In this document: piece after piece, positions 1-7,937 of the stretch
Numbering within the stretch: the first letter of the stretch is position 1
Layout of the letters: each line of letters starts with the position of its first letter
Assembly (NCBI RefSeq): GCF_051967035.1
Contig: NZ_JBQCKK010000017.1
Coordinates: 20,783-84,782, forward strand
DNA from: Brevibacillus sp051967035
GTDB taxonomy: Bacteria > Bacillota > Bacilli > Brevibacillales > Brevibacillaceae
Reading direction: 5' to 3'
Length of the DNA: 64,000 bases
The notes under the pieces: model-generated
What the model saw: only the letters and a program-made list of their open reading frames with translations
Told to the model about the DNA's origin: nothing
The model's database searches: none
Position numbers and translations under genes: made by a program

Positions 1-554
1 CGGAAAAGCTGGAGACGCATGTGGAGAGCGGCAGCTTCGAAGTGCGCGTCAAGCGGCAGTCGGTCGTCTACAGCTACTTTTTCGACTTCCACCCGTTTGA
101 TGTCGTGGGCTGGGACGGCTACCTGTATCCGTATGCGCTGAGCATCCACGATTTCGAGCCGATAACGGGCCGGATTCATCAGCCGCCGCCGGTCCACCAG
201 ACGTTTGCCGGACAAAACTTCGTCATCTGCTCGTTCGTCCCGCGTCTGTACGACTACCATCCGCAGGCGATCCCTGCGCCGTACTACCACAGTAATGTCG
301 AGAGCGACGAGGTGTTATACTACGTCGACGGCAACTTCATGAGCCGAAAAGGCGTCTACGAAGGCTCGATTACCCTGCACCCGATGGGAATTCCCCACGG
401 GCCGCACCCTGGCAAGGTGGAGGCCAGCATCGGCAAAAAAGAAACGAAGGAACTGGCGGTGATGCTCGATACGTTCCGGCCGCTTTTCGTCACCAAAGAG
501 GCGTTGGCGGTGGAGGACGAAGCGTACATGTCGAGCTGGCTGCCGTCCGAGTGA
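1..554 (+). CDS. hmgA: Homogentisate 1,2-dioxygenase, 3' part (partial at window edge)
   Basis: The reading frame is open from base 3, so the gene begins upstream and about 183 C-terminal residues are visible. Homogentisate dioxygenase is a non-haem Fe(II) ring-cleavage enzyme that converts homogentisate to maleylacetoacetate in tyrosine and phenylalanine degradation, in the cytoplasm. The visible part carries family hallmarks: FDFHPFDVVGWDGYLYPYA, the run PYYHSNVESDE with likely iron-ligand His and Glu, and LHPMGIPHGPHPG with further histidines. A flavin reductase-like gene follows 24 bases downstream in the same direction, consistent with a shared aromatic-catabolism transcript. Identification is by motif recognition; the N-terminus cannot be judged. 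Confidence 0.88.
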   Translation, partial: EKLETHVESGSFEVRVKRQSVVYSYFFDFHPFDVVGWDGYLYPYALSIHDFEPITGRIHQPPPVHQTFAGQNFVICSFVPRLYDYHPQAIPAPYYHSNVESDEVLYYVDGNFMSRKGVYEGSITLHPMGIPHGPHPGKVEASIGKKETKELAVMLDTFRPLFVTKEALAVEDEAYMSSWLPSE

Positions 555-578
555 ACGACGTAAAAAGGCGGGATCGGA

Positions 579-1205
579 ATGGAAATCGCAATTCGCGAAC
601 TGGAGCGTCAGGACAAATACAAGCTGTTGATCGGCTGCATCGTGCCGCGGCCGATTGCCTGGGTAACCTCGCACGATGACAAGGGAGTCGTCAATGCCGC
701 TCCCTTCAGCTATTTCAACGTTGCAAGCATCGAGCCGATGATGGTCTCTGTCGCCGTTATGCGCAAGCCGGGCAGCGTCAGGAAAGATACGGCGCGAAAC
801 ATTTTGCAGACAGGCGAGTTCGTCGTCAATATGGTGGACATCCACAATGTCGATGCGGTCAACCAGACGTCGGCCGACTACCCGCCGGAAGTAAGCGAGG
901 TAGACGCGCTCGGACTGGAGGTCGCGCCCTCTGCGGCGGTCCGGGTTCCGCGGCTTCTCGCGTCGCGCATTCATTTTGAATGCAGGCTGCATCAGATGGT
1001 GGAGCTGGGTACCCCTATTACTTCCGATCTCATCATCGGCGAGGTCGTGCATGTGCATGTCGCCGATGAGCTGTATCACGCGGGCAGGATTGACCCGCAT
1101 GCCTTTGCGCCCGTGAGCAGGCTGGCGGGGCATACGTACGCGACACTGGGCGATTTGTTTGACCGTCCGCGTCCCGTCTACGATCCGTCTGCCGGGTCCA
1201 AATAG
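579..1205 (+). CDS. Flavin reductase family protein (FMN-binding split barrel)
   Basis: A 208-residue protein of the flavin reductase-like, FMN-binding split-barrel family. The pattern PRPIAWVTSHDDKGVVNAAP followed by FSYFNVASIEPMM near residues 24-55 is typical of the FMN-phosphate binding segment. Members either reduce flavin for two-component monooxygenases or act on aromatic substrates. Here the gene follows homogentisate dioxygenase by 24 bases, so a role in aromatic degradation is plausible but the substrate is not known. A weak GGCGGGA ribosome site precedes the ATG. A hairpin terminator at 1244-1275 ends the unit. Confidence 0.8.
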   Translation: MEIAIRELERQDKYKLLIGCIVPRPIAWVTSHDDKGVVNAAPFSYFNVASIEPMMVSVAVMRKPGSVRKDTARNILQTGEFVVNMVDIHNVDAVNQTSADYPPEVSEVDALGLEVAPSAAVRVPRLLASRIHFECRLHQMVELGTPITSDLIIGEVVHVHVADELYHAGRIDPHAFAPVSRLAGHTYATLGDLFDRPRPVYDPSAGSK

Positions 1206-1243
1206 CGCCAGGCGTCAACAGAAAGTGTCAACCGAAAGCAAAG

Positions 1244-1275
1244 AACCGTTCCCGCTGTGCGCTGGAACGGTTTTT
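1244..1275 (+). terminator. Rho-independent terminator after the flavin reductase gene
   Basis: Perfect 9-bp arms AACCGTTCC and GGAACGGTT around an 11-base loop, followed by a short T run. Confidence 0.8.
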
Positions 1276-1285
1276 CGCGTGTCCG

Positions 1286-1528
1286 CTAGTTCAGGCCGGG
1301 ATAGCGGGAGATGGCGTCCGGCCTGATCCAGCGGTTGTAGTCCGAGGCAGTTCCGGCATTGGCCGGCGTGCCGTACGGGGTGGCGTTCGGCTCTTGCCCC
1401 AGCGGATGGATCACGTTTTGCTGGTAGTACAGCTCGCGATCGCTTTGGATGTAGGAGCGATCCTGCCAGCCAGCGGAGGTGCATCCGCTTGTGAACAGGA
1501 CCAGAAACAGGAGCAGCATGAACGGCAT
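1286..1528 (-). CDS. Small predicted lipoprotein
   Basis: An 80-residue protein with a hydrophobic N-terminus running into a lipobox, LFTSGC, at about residues 11-16, so it should be diacylated and anchored on the outer face of the membrane. The mature part is short, polar and has no recognised domain. The start is supported by GAGGTGAT about 5 bases before the ATG. It is transcribed convergently toward the flavin reductase gene and divergently from the PspC gene. Function unknown. Confidence 0.65.
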   Translation of the reverse strand: MPFMLLLFLVLFTSGCTSAGWQDRSYIQSDRELYYQQNVIHPLGQEPNATPYGTPANAGTASDYNRWIRPDAISRYPGLN

Positions 1529-1695
1529 GGTCGATCACCTCGTATGTAGCGTGACTTTTCCGGCCCGATTTCATACGGGCGAAGCGCATATCCGTCCAGG
1601 GACGGAGGACAAATCCCTCTGCGGGCCATTTTGCCGCTGGGCGCTCTCGTATATCCTTATACCTATCAGGCAAGCGTTCGCTAGAGAGAGGAAGG

Positions 1696-2052
1696 ATGGG
1701 TACAATGGAAAGACGTCTGTATCGCTCTTCGCAAGATAAACGGTTGTTTGGGGTCTGTGGAGGGATTGCTCAATTTTTGCGTGTGGACTCGACGCTCGTG
1801 CGTGTGGGAGTCGTCATTTTGACGGTTTGCACGGGAATCCCGATCTTGCTCTATATTCTTTTGGCGATGATTATGCCAAAAGAGCCGCAATGGACTTACG
1901 CGGCTGACGGGTTCGACCTGTACGATGCGCCCATGGCGGGACGAGCGCGGATGAACGACCTCGATTCCGAAATCGAACGCCTGGAAAAGCGGGCGCTGGT
2001 GCAGGAAGTTCGTCGTTTGCGTGAAGAACTGGGAAAATACAAAGGCTTGTAA
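1696..2052 (+). CDS. PspC domain protein
   Basis: A 118-residue protein whose first 60 residues form a PspC domain: a short RRLYRSSQDKRLFGVCGGIA motif, then a hydrophobic segment VRVGVVILTVCTGIPILLYILLAMIMP that spans the membrane. PspC proteins belong to the phage-shock or envelope-stress response. The C-terminal third (residues 85-118) is a charged coiled coil, LDSEIERLEKRALVQEVRRLREEL. The listed ATG follows GAGAGAGGAAGG; a second ATG three codons later is possible. No psp partners lie nearby. Confidence 0.82.
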   Translation: MGTMERRLYRSSQDKRLFGVCGGIAQFLRVDSTLVRVGVVILTVCTGIPILLYILLAMIMPKEPQWTYAADGFDLYDAPMAGRARMNDLDSEIERLEKRALVQEVRRLREELGKYKGL

Positions 2053-2063
2053 CCAAAAGAGAA

Positions 2064-2096
2064 GAGGCTTCCTGCGGCAGGCGGGGGCCTTTTTTC
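2064..2096 (+). terminator. Probable terminator after the PspC gene
   Basis: Interrupted GC-rich stem (AGGCTTCCTGC pairing with GCAGGCGGGGGCCT) followed by six T residues. Confidence 0.6.
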
Positions 2097-2220
2097 ATGG
2101 CAAGCACAGCAATTGGTTTCCAGGCACGCTCACGAAAAATCAGCTGTACGAAATCGGCAACTTCTGCGTTTTTCGGCATAACATGTAAGGTGGGAGAATG
2201 TACATAGGGAGGGAGAAGCA

Positions 2221-2397
2221 GTGTATCTCGGCGTGTTCGATTTAAATCAGCGTCTGGAGCAAACCCGCAAAATGCTGCGGGAAAAGCAGCACCTGAAAAA
2301 GCTGATTGAAGAAGACATCCAGGAGCTTGAGAAAGATGTTCAGGCTTTGGAAGCGATGACGAACAAAGAAAAGTACGCAACCAGCGGCCAGCGATAA
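2221..2397 (+). CDS. Small coiled-coil protein (58 aa), unknown function
   Basis: A GTG-started frame of 58 codons preceded at about 8 bases by GGGAGGGAG, a strong ribosome site. The product begins MYLGVFDLNQRLEQTRKMLR and continues as an almost uninterrupted amphipathic, Lys/Glu-rich helix, suggesting a short coiled coil. It ends just before a bidirectional terminator. No family is recognised; the clear ribosome site and the terminator directly after the stop are the reasons to call it a gene. Confidence 0.6.
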   Translation: MYLGVFDLNQRLEQTRKMLREKQHLKKLIEEDIQELEKDVQALEAMTNKEKYATSGQR

Positions 2398-2435
2398 CCG
2401 ATCGCTGACAAAGACAAACGGTCCGAAAAAACCGC

Positions 2436-2476
2436 AAAAAGTGGCGACTGCGCAAAAGGCAGAGGGCCACTTTTTT
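2436..2476. terminator. Bidirectional terminator between the small coiled-coil gene and the tetR gene
   Basis: Arms AAAAAGTGGC and GCCACTTTTTT flank a 20-base loop. The A run on one side and T run on the other serve the converging genes on both strands. Confidence 0.8.
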
Positions 2477-2486
2477 CCGTTTGGTT

Positions 2487-3101
2487 TCAGTTTGGCGAAT
2501 GGACAGCGATCAGCTTTTCGACGATCCCGGGGAGCAGTTGGATCGCCTCGCTGTCGGTTCCATACGTCTGGCTATCCGCATACGTTCCCTCCATCAGCAA
2601 GAGCAGCGTGTAGGCGAGCTCGCGCGGATTGGCTGCGCCCAAGGCGACAGCGCGCTCCAAAAAGGCGACAAAAATCCGTTTTTGATGCGCACAGACCAGC
2701 TCGCGAACAGGATGGGCGGGATCGGGAAATTCTACCGCAACGTTGAGAAAGCAGCAGCCGCGACACGCTGCGGAGGACGCGCGGGCAGCCAGATCGGCAA
2801 AAAACTGGACGAGCTGCTCCCGCGGCCGATCCGGATGCTTCGCCATGCTTTCGTCCCACTCTTGCCAGAAAGCCGCCTGCTTTTTTTGCATGTAGGCGAG
2901 GATCAGGTCGGTTTTCGAAGCAAACTGGCGGTAGACGCTCATCTTGTTCATGCCGGCGCGCTCCACGATCGCGTCGATACTGACGGCGTGGATGCCTTCC
3001 TGGTAAAAAAGCTCATCGGCCGCCTGCAAAATCATTTCCAGCGCTTTTTCACGCGGGACCCGGACTCGTTTCGTGGAGGTCATCGGCGAATCAGGCCCCA
3101 T
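2487..3101 (-). CDS. TetR/AcrR family transcriptional regulator
   Basis: About 204 residues. The N-terminal helix-turn-helix reads ILQAADELFYQEGIHAVSIDAIVERAGMNKMSVYRQFASKTDLI (about residues 22-65), the standard TetR DNA-binding domain; the C-terminal ligand domain contains a Cys-rich patch AACRGCCF. The ATG at 3101 is one base past the stop of the upstream monooxygenase gene, so the two are cotranscribed; a later ATG at 3083 is an alternative. It probably controls its own operon through the inverted repeat at 4141-4160. The ligand is unknown. Confidence 0.85.
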   Translation of the reverse strand: MGPDSPMTSTKRVRVPREKALEMILQAADELFYQEGIHAVSIDAIVERAGMNKMSVYRQFASKTDLILAYMQKKQAAFWQEWDESMAKHPDRPREQLVQFFADLAARASSAACRGCCFLNVAVEFPDPAHPVRELVCAHQKRIFVAFLERAVALGAANPRELAYTLLLLMEGTYADSQTYGTDSEAIQLLPGIVEKLIAVHSPN

Positions 3102-3102
3102 G

Positions 3103-4113
3103 CTACGATTTCCACACGTCCGCGACGATCTCGAAGGAGCGCACGCGATCTTCATGACGGTACATTTGCGTCGTAATCATCAATTCATCCGCCTGGGTAG
3201 CCGCAAGCAGCTCCTGCAACTTCTGCTTTACCGTGTCCGGATTGCCGATGATGGAGGAGCGAAGCTGGGCGAGCACGGACATTTTTTCGAACTCGCTCCA
3301 CAGTTCATCCATATTGTCTACTGGCGGCTGGATCGGTTTCAGATCGCCGCGGATGAGGTGGAGGAACGCCTGGTAGTGCGAGGTGGCCAGCCGCTCGGCA
3401 AGCTCATCTGTATCTGCTGCCATGACGTTGACGCCCACCATGGCATACGGCTCGGACAGTACGTCGGACGGACGGAAGCAGTGGCGGTAGGTTTGCAGCG
3501 CAGGCAAGGTGTAGTTCGGCGAAAAATGGCCGGCAAACGCGAACGGCAGTCCGAGCAGCCCCGCGAGACGCGCCGAAAAATCGCTGGAGCCAAGCAGCCA
3601 GATCGGGATGTTCAAGCCTTCGCCGGGAATCGCCCGCAGCGCGCCGGCATTGTCGCTGGTGCGCGGACGCAAATACTCGCGCAGTTCTTCCAGCAGTTCG
3701 GGAAAATCGTCTCCGCCAATCCGCAGGTCGCGCCGCAGTGCCCGGGCCGTGCGCTGGTCCGCGCCGGGAGCCCGTCCCAATCCGAGGTCAATTCGTCCCG
3801 GATAGAGCGATTCCAGGGTGCCGAACTGTTCGGCAATCACCAGCGGGGCGTGATTGGGCAGCATGATCCCGCCGGAGCCGACGCGCATGGTCGACGTGCC
3901 CCCGGCGATGTGGCCGATCAGCACGGCGGTCGCCGAGCTGGCGACACTGGGCATGGCGTGGTGTTCGGCGAGCCAGTAGCGGTGAAATCCCCACTTTTCT
4001 ACCTTTTGCGCCAGGTCCAGGCTATTTTGAAACGACTGGGCAGCCGTACTGCCTTCTACGATGGGAGCGAGATCCAGCACGGATAGCGGGATGTCGCGCA
4101 AAGCTTTTGCCAT
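3103..4113 (-). CDS. Luciferase-like (LLM class) flavin-dependent oxidoreductase
   Basis: A 336-residue protein of the bacterial luciferase-like monooxygenase class: LSVLDLAPIVEGSTAAQS at the N-terminus, WLAEHHAMPSVASSATAVLIGHIAGGT around residues 47-75, and LGLGRAPGADQRT, all typical of the YwcH/MsnO8-type subgroup with a TIM-barrel fold using FMNH2. It heads an operon with the TetR regulator that follows by one base. An imperfect inverted repeat lies 30-50 bases before the ATG, and GAGGAGGC is the ribosome site. The substrate is unknown; such pairs often respond to xenobiotic or thiol stress. Confidence 0.85.
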   Translation of the reverse strand: MAKALRDIPLSVLDLAPIVEGSTAAQSFQNSLDLAQKVEKWGFHRYWLAEHHAMPSVASSATAVLIGHIAGGTSTMRVGSGGIMLPNHAPLVIAEQFGTLESLYPGRIDLGLGRAPGADQRTARALRRDLRIGGDDFPELLEELREYLRPRTSDNAGALRAIPGEGLNIPIWLLGSSDFSARLAGLLGLPFAFAGHFSPNYTLPALQTYRHCFRPSDVLSEPYAMVGVNVMAADTDELAERLATSHYQAFLHLIRGDLKPIQPPVDNMDELWSEFEKMSVLAQLRSSIIGNPDTVKQKLQELLAATQADELMITTQMYRHEDRVRSFEIVADVWKS

Positions 4114-4140
4114 GAAAAGATGCCTCCTCTGAGGGGAATG

Positions 4141-4160
4141 TTGTTACTGACCGGTAACAA
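4141..4160. promoter_or_regulatory. Candidate TetR operator upstream of the monooxygenase-tetR operon
   Basis: Perfect 7-base inverted arms TTGTTAC and GTAACAA separated by six bases, sitting just upstream of the operon start. Size and location fit a TetR dimer site; assignment to the adjacent regulator is inference. Confidence 0.55.
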
Positions 4161-4424
4161 ACGTACTTGCATCTTACGAAGAGGGAAGGGGGCTGTCAAT
4201 GTTTCAATCGGCTGTGGCGGCACTTTGCGTCCCGTATATCGTTAATGGAAGCAGAAATCCAGGAAAAGTCGCATGTTTTTCCTCAGCTTCTTTTTCCATC
4301 CATTGGTCATGAGAAAATCGTCTAAACGGCTGTTTGCCATCTTCAACAAGTGGTGTGCCATCCACTGTAGCGAGTTCGCAAAGAGAAAATCGGCAGACTG
4401 ACGATTGTCTTTGACGGGGCTGAA

Positions 4425-5047
4425 TACATAACAATCCCTTTTAATGGAACTCCCTTCGGAAACGGGACGATCAAACAGATACCGGATTGCTGCCTTCTTC
4501 TTTACACGCGTAACCAAGAAGATCCGGCGTTTGCAGAGCACGTCAAACTTGGCGCACAAATCCCCGATCGAACACATACGTCGTACCCGGATTGTCTACG
4601 AGTATATCGAGTTGAGTCTGGTCATGAGCACGTGCTGGCGTCCGTTGTACCGTTTCCGAATAGAAGTCTTCCGGAGAAGCAAACGCTACCCGAAAGTGAA
4701 GTTTTACTCGTGCCTTTGTCTCACGAAAGGTCGCCCATTGGTACGTATGGAAGCACAAGGGATCGTGGTCGCATCTACGGTGTGAAAATCACGTTCCATA
4801 GCTGGGCGAAGAGAGCATAGTCGGATCCGTTGAACCAAGTCCATGAAAACACGCTGCAACAGGTTGGAATGAAGCTGAAATTTCCTTCCTAAAGCGTCAT
4901 TTGCAATCGCTCGTAATCCTTCTCGCTGCTGAAGTTGAGCATGCAGAAACAACAGGAGAAAGGCTGAGGTCGTCAGCTTTTTGACATACTTGTCTTGGTC
5001 AATAGAAGCAATTTACCAAATGACGAAAGTAAGGTATTTTTGTCCAT
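4425..5047 (-). pseudogene. Degenerate IS4-family transposase
   Basis: Fragments of one IS4-type DDE transposase occur in different minus-strand frames in the right order. The start reads MDKNTLLSSFGKLLL at 5047, then a frameshift to DQDKYVKKLTTSAF and FLHAQLQQREGLRAIAND (to about 4770). Next comes HTVDATTIP, which holds the first catalytic Asp. After another shift it continues YQWATFRETKARVKLH and YVFDRG, with the second Asp, at 4543-4758. A third shift gives FDVLCKRRIFLVTRVKKKAAIRYLF, ending near RDCYV at 4425. At least three frameshifts and the missing C-terminal catalytic Glu region make it dead. No intact terminal repeats were identified. Confidence 0.8.
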
Positions 5048-5341
5048 GGTGGGATCCTTTCAGTGGATTTGGACAGAAACTACTTGACCATTCCATTGTA
5101 AAGGGTTTTTTTGTGCCCTCCATACCCAATGAAAAAACACTGAATATTATGTGTATTTCAAGTCCATTAATGCAACGCTAGTGAAAAACTCAATTCTTTA
5201 GTTGGAGGACTCACTAACATAAATTGACGTATATTGGATAAGTACCGTGTAATGTATGTTTAAATAAGGAACAAATAAGAAAATTATCCAGTCATTTATA
5301 TTTGATTCTAAAACCATTAAAAAAGGGGGAGTAAACTGGTT
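5048..5341. other. AT-rich intergenic stretch before the secreted orphan gene
   Basis: No gene seen. Base composition drops sharply to AT-rich from about 5150, unlike the flanking chromosome, and stays so until about 6830. A GGGGGAG ribosome site for the next gene lies at its end. It may hold one end of the decayed insertion sequence, but no terminal repeat could be recognised. Confidence 0.5.
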
Positions 5342-6637
5342 ATGAGACGGAGCAAGGTTTGGAAAATAACGGTATCTACAGTCCTGTTGTTGACGTTAGC
5401 AGTTGGGAACTTTGGTGTCGAAGCAAAGGAAGAAATAACTACATCAAAAATTAAAAAAGGATCTTTTAAGATTGGAGTAATTGGAAGTGAAGATGAAAGC
5501 GCAGTTGGAAAATCTGTTGACCGAGCTGTAAATAAGCTTAAAAAAAGCGGCATTAGTAGCGAAGAGGAATCTCTAACACTATTAGATCAAGACATCGAAG
5601 TAATTCCTGACGATATCGATGCACTTTGGGTATCAGAGAAAAATATGAAAAAATCAAAAGTTAAGAAATTATACAAGCAAGCAAAAAAGAGTAAAAAGCC
5701 TTTTTATGTATTTGGGGAAAAGCTTGATGCAGAAGAAATCAATAGTACTTTTGAGAGTGAATTAGATATCGCTCCTGAATATAACAAGAACTCTTCGTAC
5801 TCTCTGGATATGTTTGGGTACAAATTTGAGGATAATCAAGTGAAATTGTCCTCGGTGATCTCTATCAATAGAAGAAATCAAGAGTACGAATTGAAAGACC
5901 TTGAGGACATTACCAAAAGATATGATATAAAAATTACCAAGGGCACTAAATCTAAAAAATCGAAATTCAGTTTCTTTAGCCCAAATATTGCATCCGCTGC
6001 AGGTATTGATGTTACTTTGCCGGATTCATTCAGTAATATCTATACTTGGGAAACTGAGATTAATCACTTTGTGGATATAAATTCTACCCAGCAGAGACTA
6101 GCAAAATCGTATCATGTTTGGGAAGTTTATAAAGATGATACCCCTGGTAATCCTGATACAAAAAGCTATGTTTACTTCCGCGCTGATCAGCCGCTAAACG
6201 AGTTCGAACAGTTTCATTCAGATGAATTGATTCAAAGACTTGATGCGGATAAAACAAGCGAAATTATAACGAAGGGCTGGCTTCCTGATGATTCAAGTTT
6301 CTCTGGAAGTGTAGATTTAGATCTTTCGTGGCCACCCGGAGCAAGTAATTCCTGGTACACAGACGGAGACATAGAAATTTTTGATTCAAGAGGATCTCTT
6401 AGTGGTGACTGGCACAAGTTTAGTGTAGAGGATAATGAATACTTTGATGATGTTCTATCCGATTCTGATGTTTGGGTTGCCTCAATGCAGTACACTATTA
6501 GTCAGAAAGCTACAGGACACAAAATTGGTCATGATTTTGAGACCACAATTGATGGTCATACTGGCAGAGCAGAGCCAAATGAAGTAGACGATTGGGATAC
6601 TTCTGGTAACCTGTACTTTTACTGGGTTGTAAGATAA
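5342..6637 (+). CDS. Secreted orphan protein of unknown function
   Basis: A 431-residue protein with a signal peptide (MRRSKVWKITVSTVLLLTLAVGN, probable cleavage after GVEA). Residues 38-130 are a Lys-rich alpha/beta-looking region (FKIGVIGSEDESAVGKSV, then PFYVFGEK). A Lys/Ser linker near residue 205 leads to a Trp/Tyr/Asp-rich, beta-looking C-terminal half (about 220-431) ending in NLYFYWVVR. No known domain is recognised. The ATG is preceded by GGGGGAG at about 10 bases. Codon use is strongly AT-rich against GC-rich neighbours, and an IS4 remnant lies just upstream, so horizontal acquisition is likely. A role as an exported adhesin, toxin or inhibitor cannot be told apart from sequence. 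Confidence 0.75.
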   Translation: MRRSKVWKITVSTVLLLTLAVGNFGVEAKEEITTSKIKKGSFKIGVIGSEDESAVGKSVDRAVNKLKKSGISSEEESLTLLDQDIEVIPDDIDALWVSEKNMKKSKVKKLYKQAKKSKKPFYVFGEKLDAEEINSTFESELDIAPEYNKNSSYSLDMFGYKFEDNQVKLSSVISINRRNQEYELKDLEDITKRYDIKITKGTKSKKSKFSFFSPNIASAAGIDVTLPDSFSNIYTWETEINHFVDINSTQQRLAKSYHVWEVYKDDTPGNPDTKSYVYFRADQPLNEFEQFHSDELIQRLDADKTSEIITKGWLPDDSSFSGSVDLDLSWPPGASNSWYTDGDIEIFDSRGSLSGDWHKFSVEDNEYFDDVLSDSDVWVASMQYTISQKATGHKIGHDFETTIDGHTGRAEPNEVDDWDTSGNLYFYWVVR

Positions 6638-6711
6638 CAGCAACAGGTAATTTGGACCGTTGCTGATGAAGGTAGAAAAAATAAGCGCATATTCTTTTGC
6701 GGAAGAGTTTG

Positions 6712-6822
6712 ATGGTAACATTAGTACGATACGCAGAGGTGGAGGTAGCCCAAGTAGTAAAATTAGACAATAATGAGTATTTAATCATTTTCAATGCGAT
6801 GGCTAATGAAAATAACGAGTAA
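6712..6822 (+). CDS. Possible 36-aa small protein in the AT-rich patch
   Basis: A short frame, MVTLVRYAEVEVAQVVKLDN onward, with GGAAGAG about 5 bases before the ATG. It is AT-rich like the secreted gene upstream. It could be a real microprotein or the tail of a decayed gene; nothing homologous is recognised. Confidence 0.25.
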   Translation: MVTLVRYAEVEVAQVVKLDNNEYLIIFNAMANENNE

Positions 6823-6964
6823 AGGCACCCCTGCGGAGATTTTCCTTTTACACGCTCGGATTGTCTGGAAAACGGGCAGTCTTGCTCGGCATCGTTCGAT
6901 GAAGGCTGGCTGCTTTCATCATGGATTGCTTTCATCATGGATATAGCAACGTTTCTCAAATACA

Positions 6965-7017
6965 AAAGGGGCTGTCTCGAAGTCGAAAATTCGACTGTTG
7001 AGACAGCCCCTTTCAAG
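6965..7017 (-). terminator. Strong terminator after map
   Basis: Perfect 14-bp arms AAAGGGGCTGTCTC and GAGACAGCCCCTTT enclose a second hairpin (AGTCGAAAATTCGACT). A T run follows on the minus strand, so it mainly ends map transcription. The rest of 6638-7056 holds only the possible microprotein. Confidence 0.85.
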
Positions 7018-7056
7018 CGCAAATCAAGCTGCGCAGTCGCCCATGTTTGCAGGCGT

Positions 7057-7803
7057 CTACTGCTGGGTCAAAATCACCGGCCCGTCGGCTGTAATCGCAA
7101 TCGTATGCTCGTACTGGGCCGACAGCTTGCCGTCGCGCGTTCTCGCCGTCCACCCGTCCTCGTCGATCGTCGCATGGTAGGTGCCGACATTGAGCATCGG
7201 CTCGATGGTGATGACCATGCCTTCCTTGAGGCGCTGACCTCTGCCCGGGGGACCGAAGTGCGGAACGAACGGCTCCTCGTGCATTTCCTGCCCGATCCCG
7301 TGCCCCGTGAAGTCGCGGACAACCGAGTAGCCCTGCGCTTGGGCGTAGGTTTGGATGGCGTGGGAAATGTCCCCGATCCGATTGCCGACCACAGCCTGTT
7401 CAATGCCCAGGTACAGCGATTTTTCCGTGACCTCAAGCAGTCTTTTCGCCTCCGGGGAGATGGTGCCCACCGCGTACGACCAGGCGGAATCGGCCAGCCA
7501 GCCGTTTTTGCGCACGACCATGTCAATGGTGACGATATCTCCGTCGCGCAGCGGCTCCTTTTTCGGGAAGCCGTGGCAGATCACGTCGTTGACCGACGCG
7601 CAGGTGGCATATGGATAGCCGTGAAAGCCTTTTTGCTCAGGGGTGGCGCCATGACTGGCCAAAAATTCTTCTACGAATTGATCAATTTCCCAGGTTGTGA
7701 TCCCGGGACGGATCATCGACGCGATTTCGCGATGGCAGGCGGCCAAAATTTTGCCTGCGGCGTGCATCAGTTCGATTTCTTCCGGTGTCTTGAGGATAAT
7801 CAT
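7057..7803 (-). CDS. map: Type I methionine aminopeptidase
   Basis: A 248-residue enzyme that removes the initiator methionine from nascent proteins in the cytoplasm, using two metal ions. The five metal ligands are visible in context: VTIDMVVRKNGWLADSA (Asp pair), FTGHGIG (His), TIEPML (Glu) and YEHT (Glu). The length matches the short bacterial type I class. The ATG is preceded by AAGGAGAG. It stands alone here rather than in the ribosomal-protein operon, and many Bacillales carry such a second map copy. A strong terminator lies downstream. Confidence 0.95.
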   Translation of the reverse strand: MIILKTPEEIELMHAAGKILAACHREIASMIRPGITTWEIDQFVEEFLASHGATPEQKGFHGYPYATCASVNDVICHGFPKKEPLRDGDIVTIDMVVRKNGWLADSAWSYAVGTISPEAKRLLEVTEKSLYLGIEQAVVGNRIGDISHAIQTYAQAQGYSVVRDFTGHGIGQEMHEEPFVPHFGPPGRGQRLKEGMVITIEPMLNVGTYHATIDEDGWTARTRDGKLSAQYEHTIAITADGPVILTQQ

Positions 7804-7875
7804 CGACTCTCTCCTTGTCCTCGCGTTAGTTCACATGCTCCATACAGTATATAGTGTAGACCTGTTTAGGGCGAA

Positions 7876-7904
7876 TTGCCACAGGCAAAACCGCATGGTA
7901 GGAT
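7876..7904 (+). promoter_or_regulatory. Probable sigma-A promoter of nadE
   Basis: TTGCCA and TAGGAT separated by 17 bases, 34 bases before the GTG start. The -10 is weak. Confidence 0.4.
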
Positions 7905-7937
7905 GAGGAAGAACGAAACAACCTGGGGGTAGGTAGC

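Noticed and set aside
4242..4424. Continuation of the minus frame after the transposase homology
   Set aside because: Residues past RDCYV no longer resemble an IS4 transposase and no other family is seen; left out of the pseudogene span.
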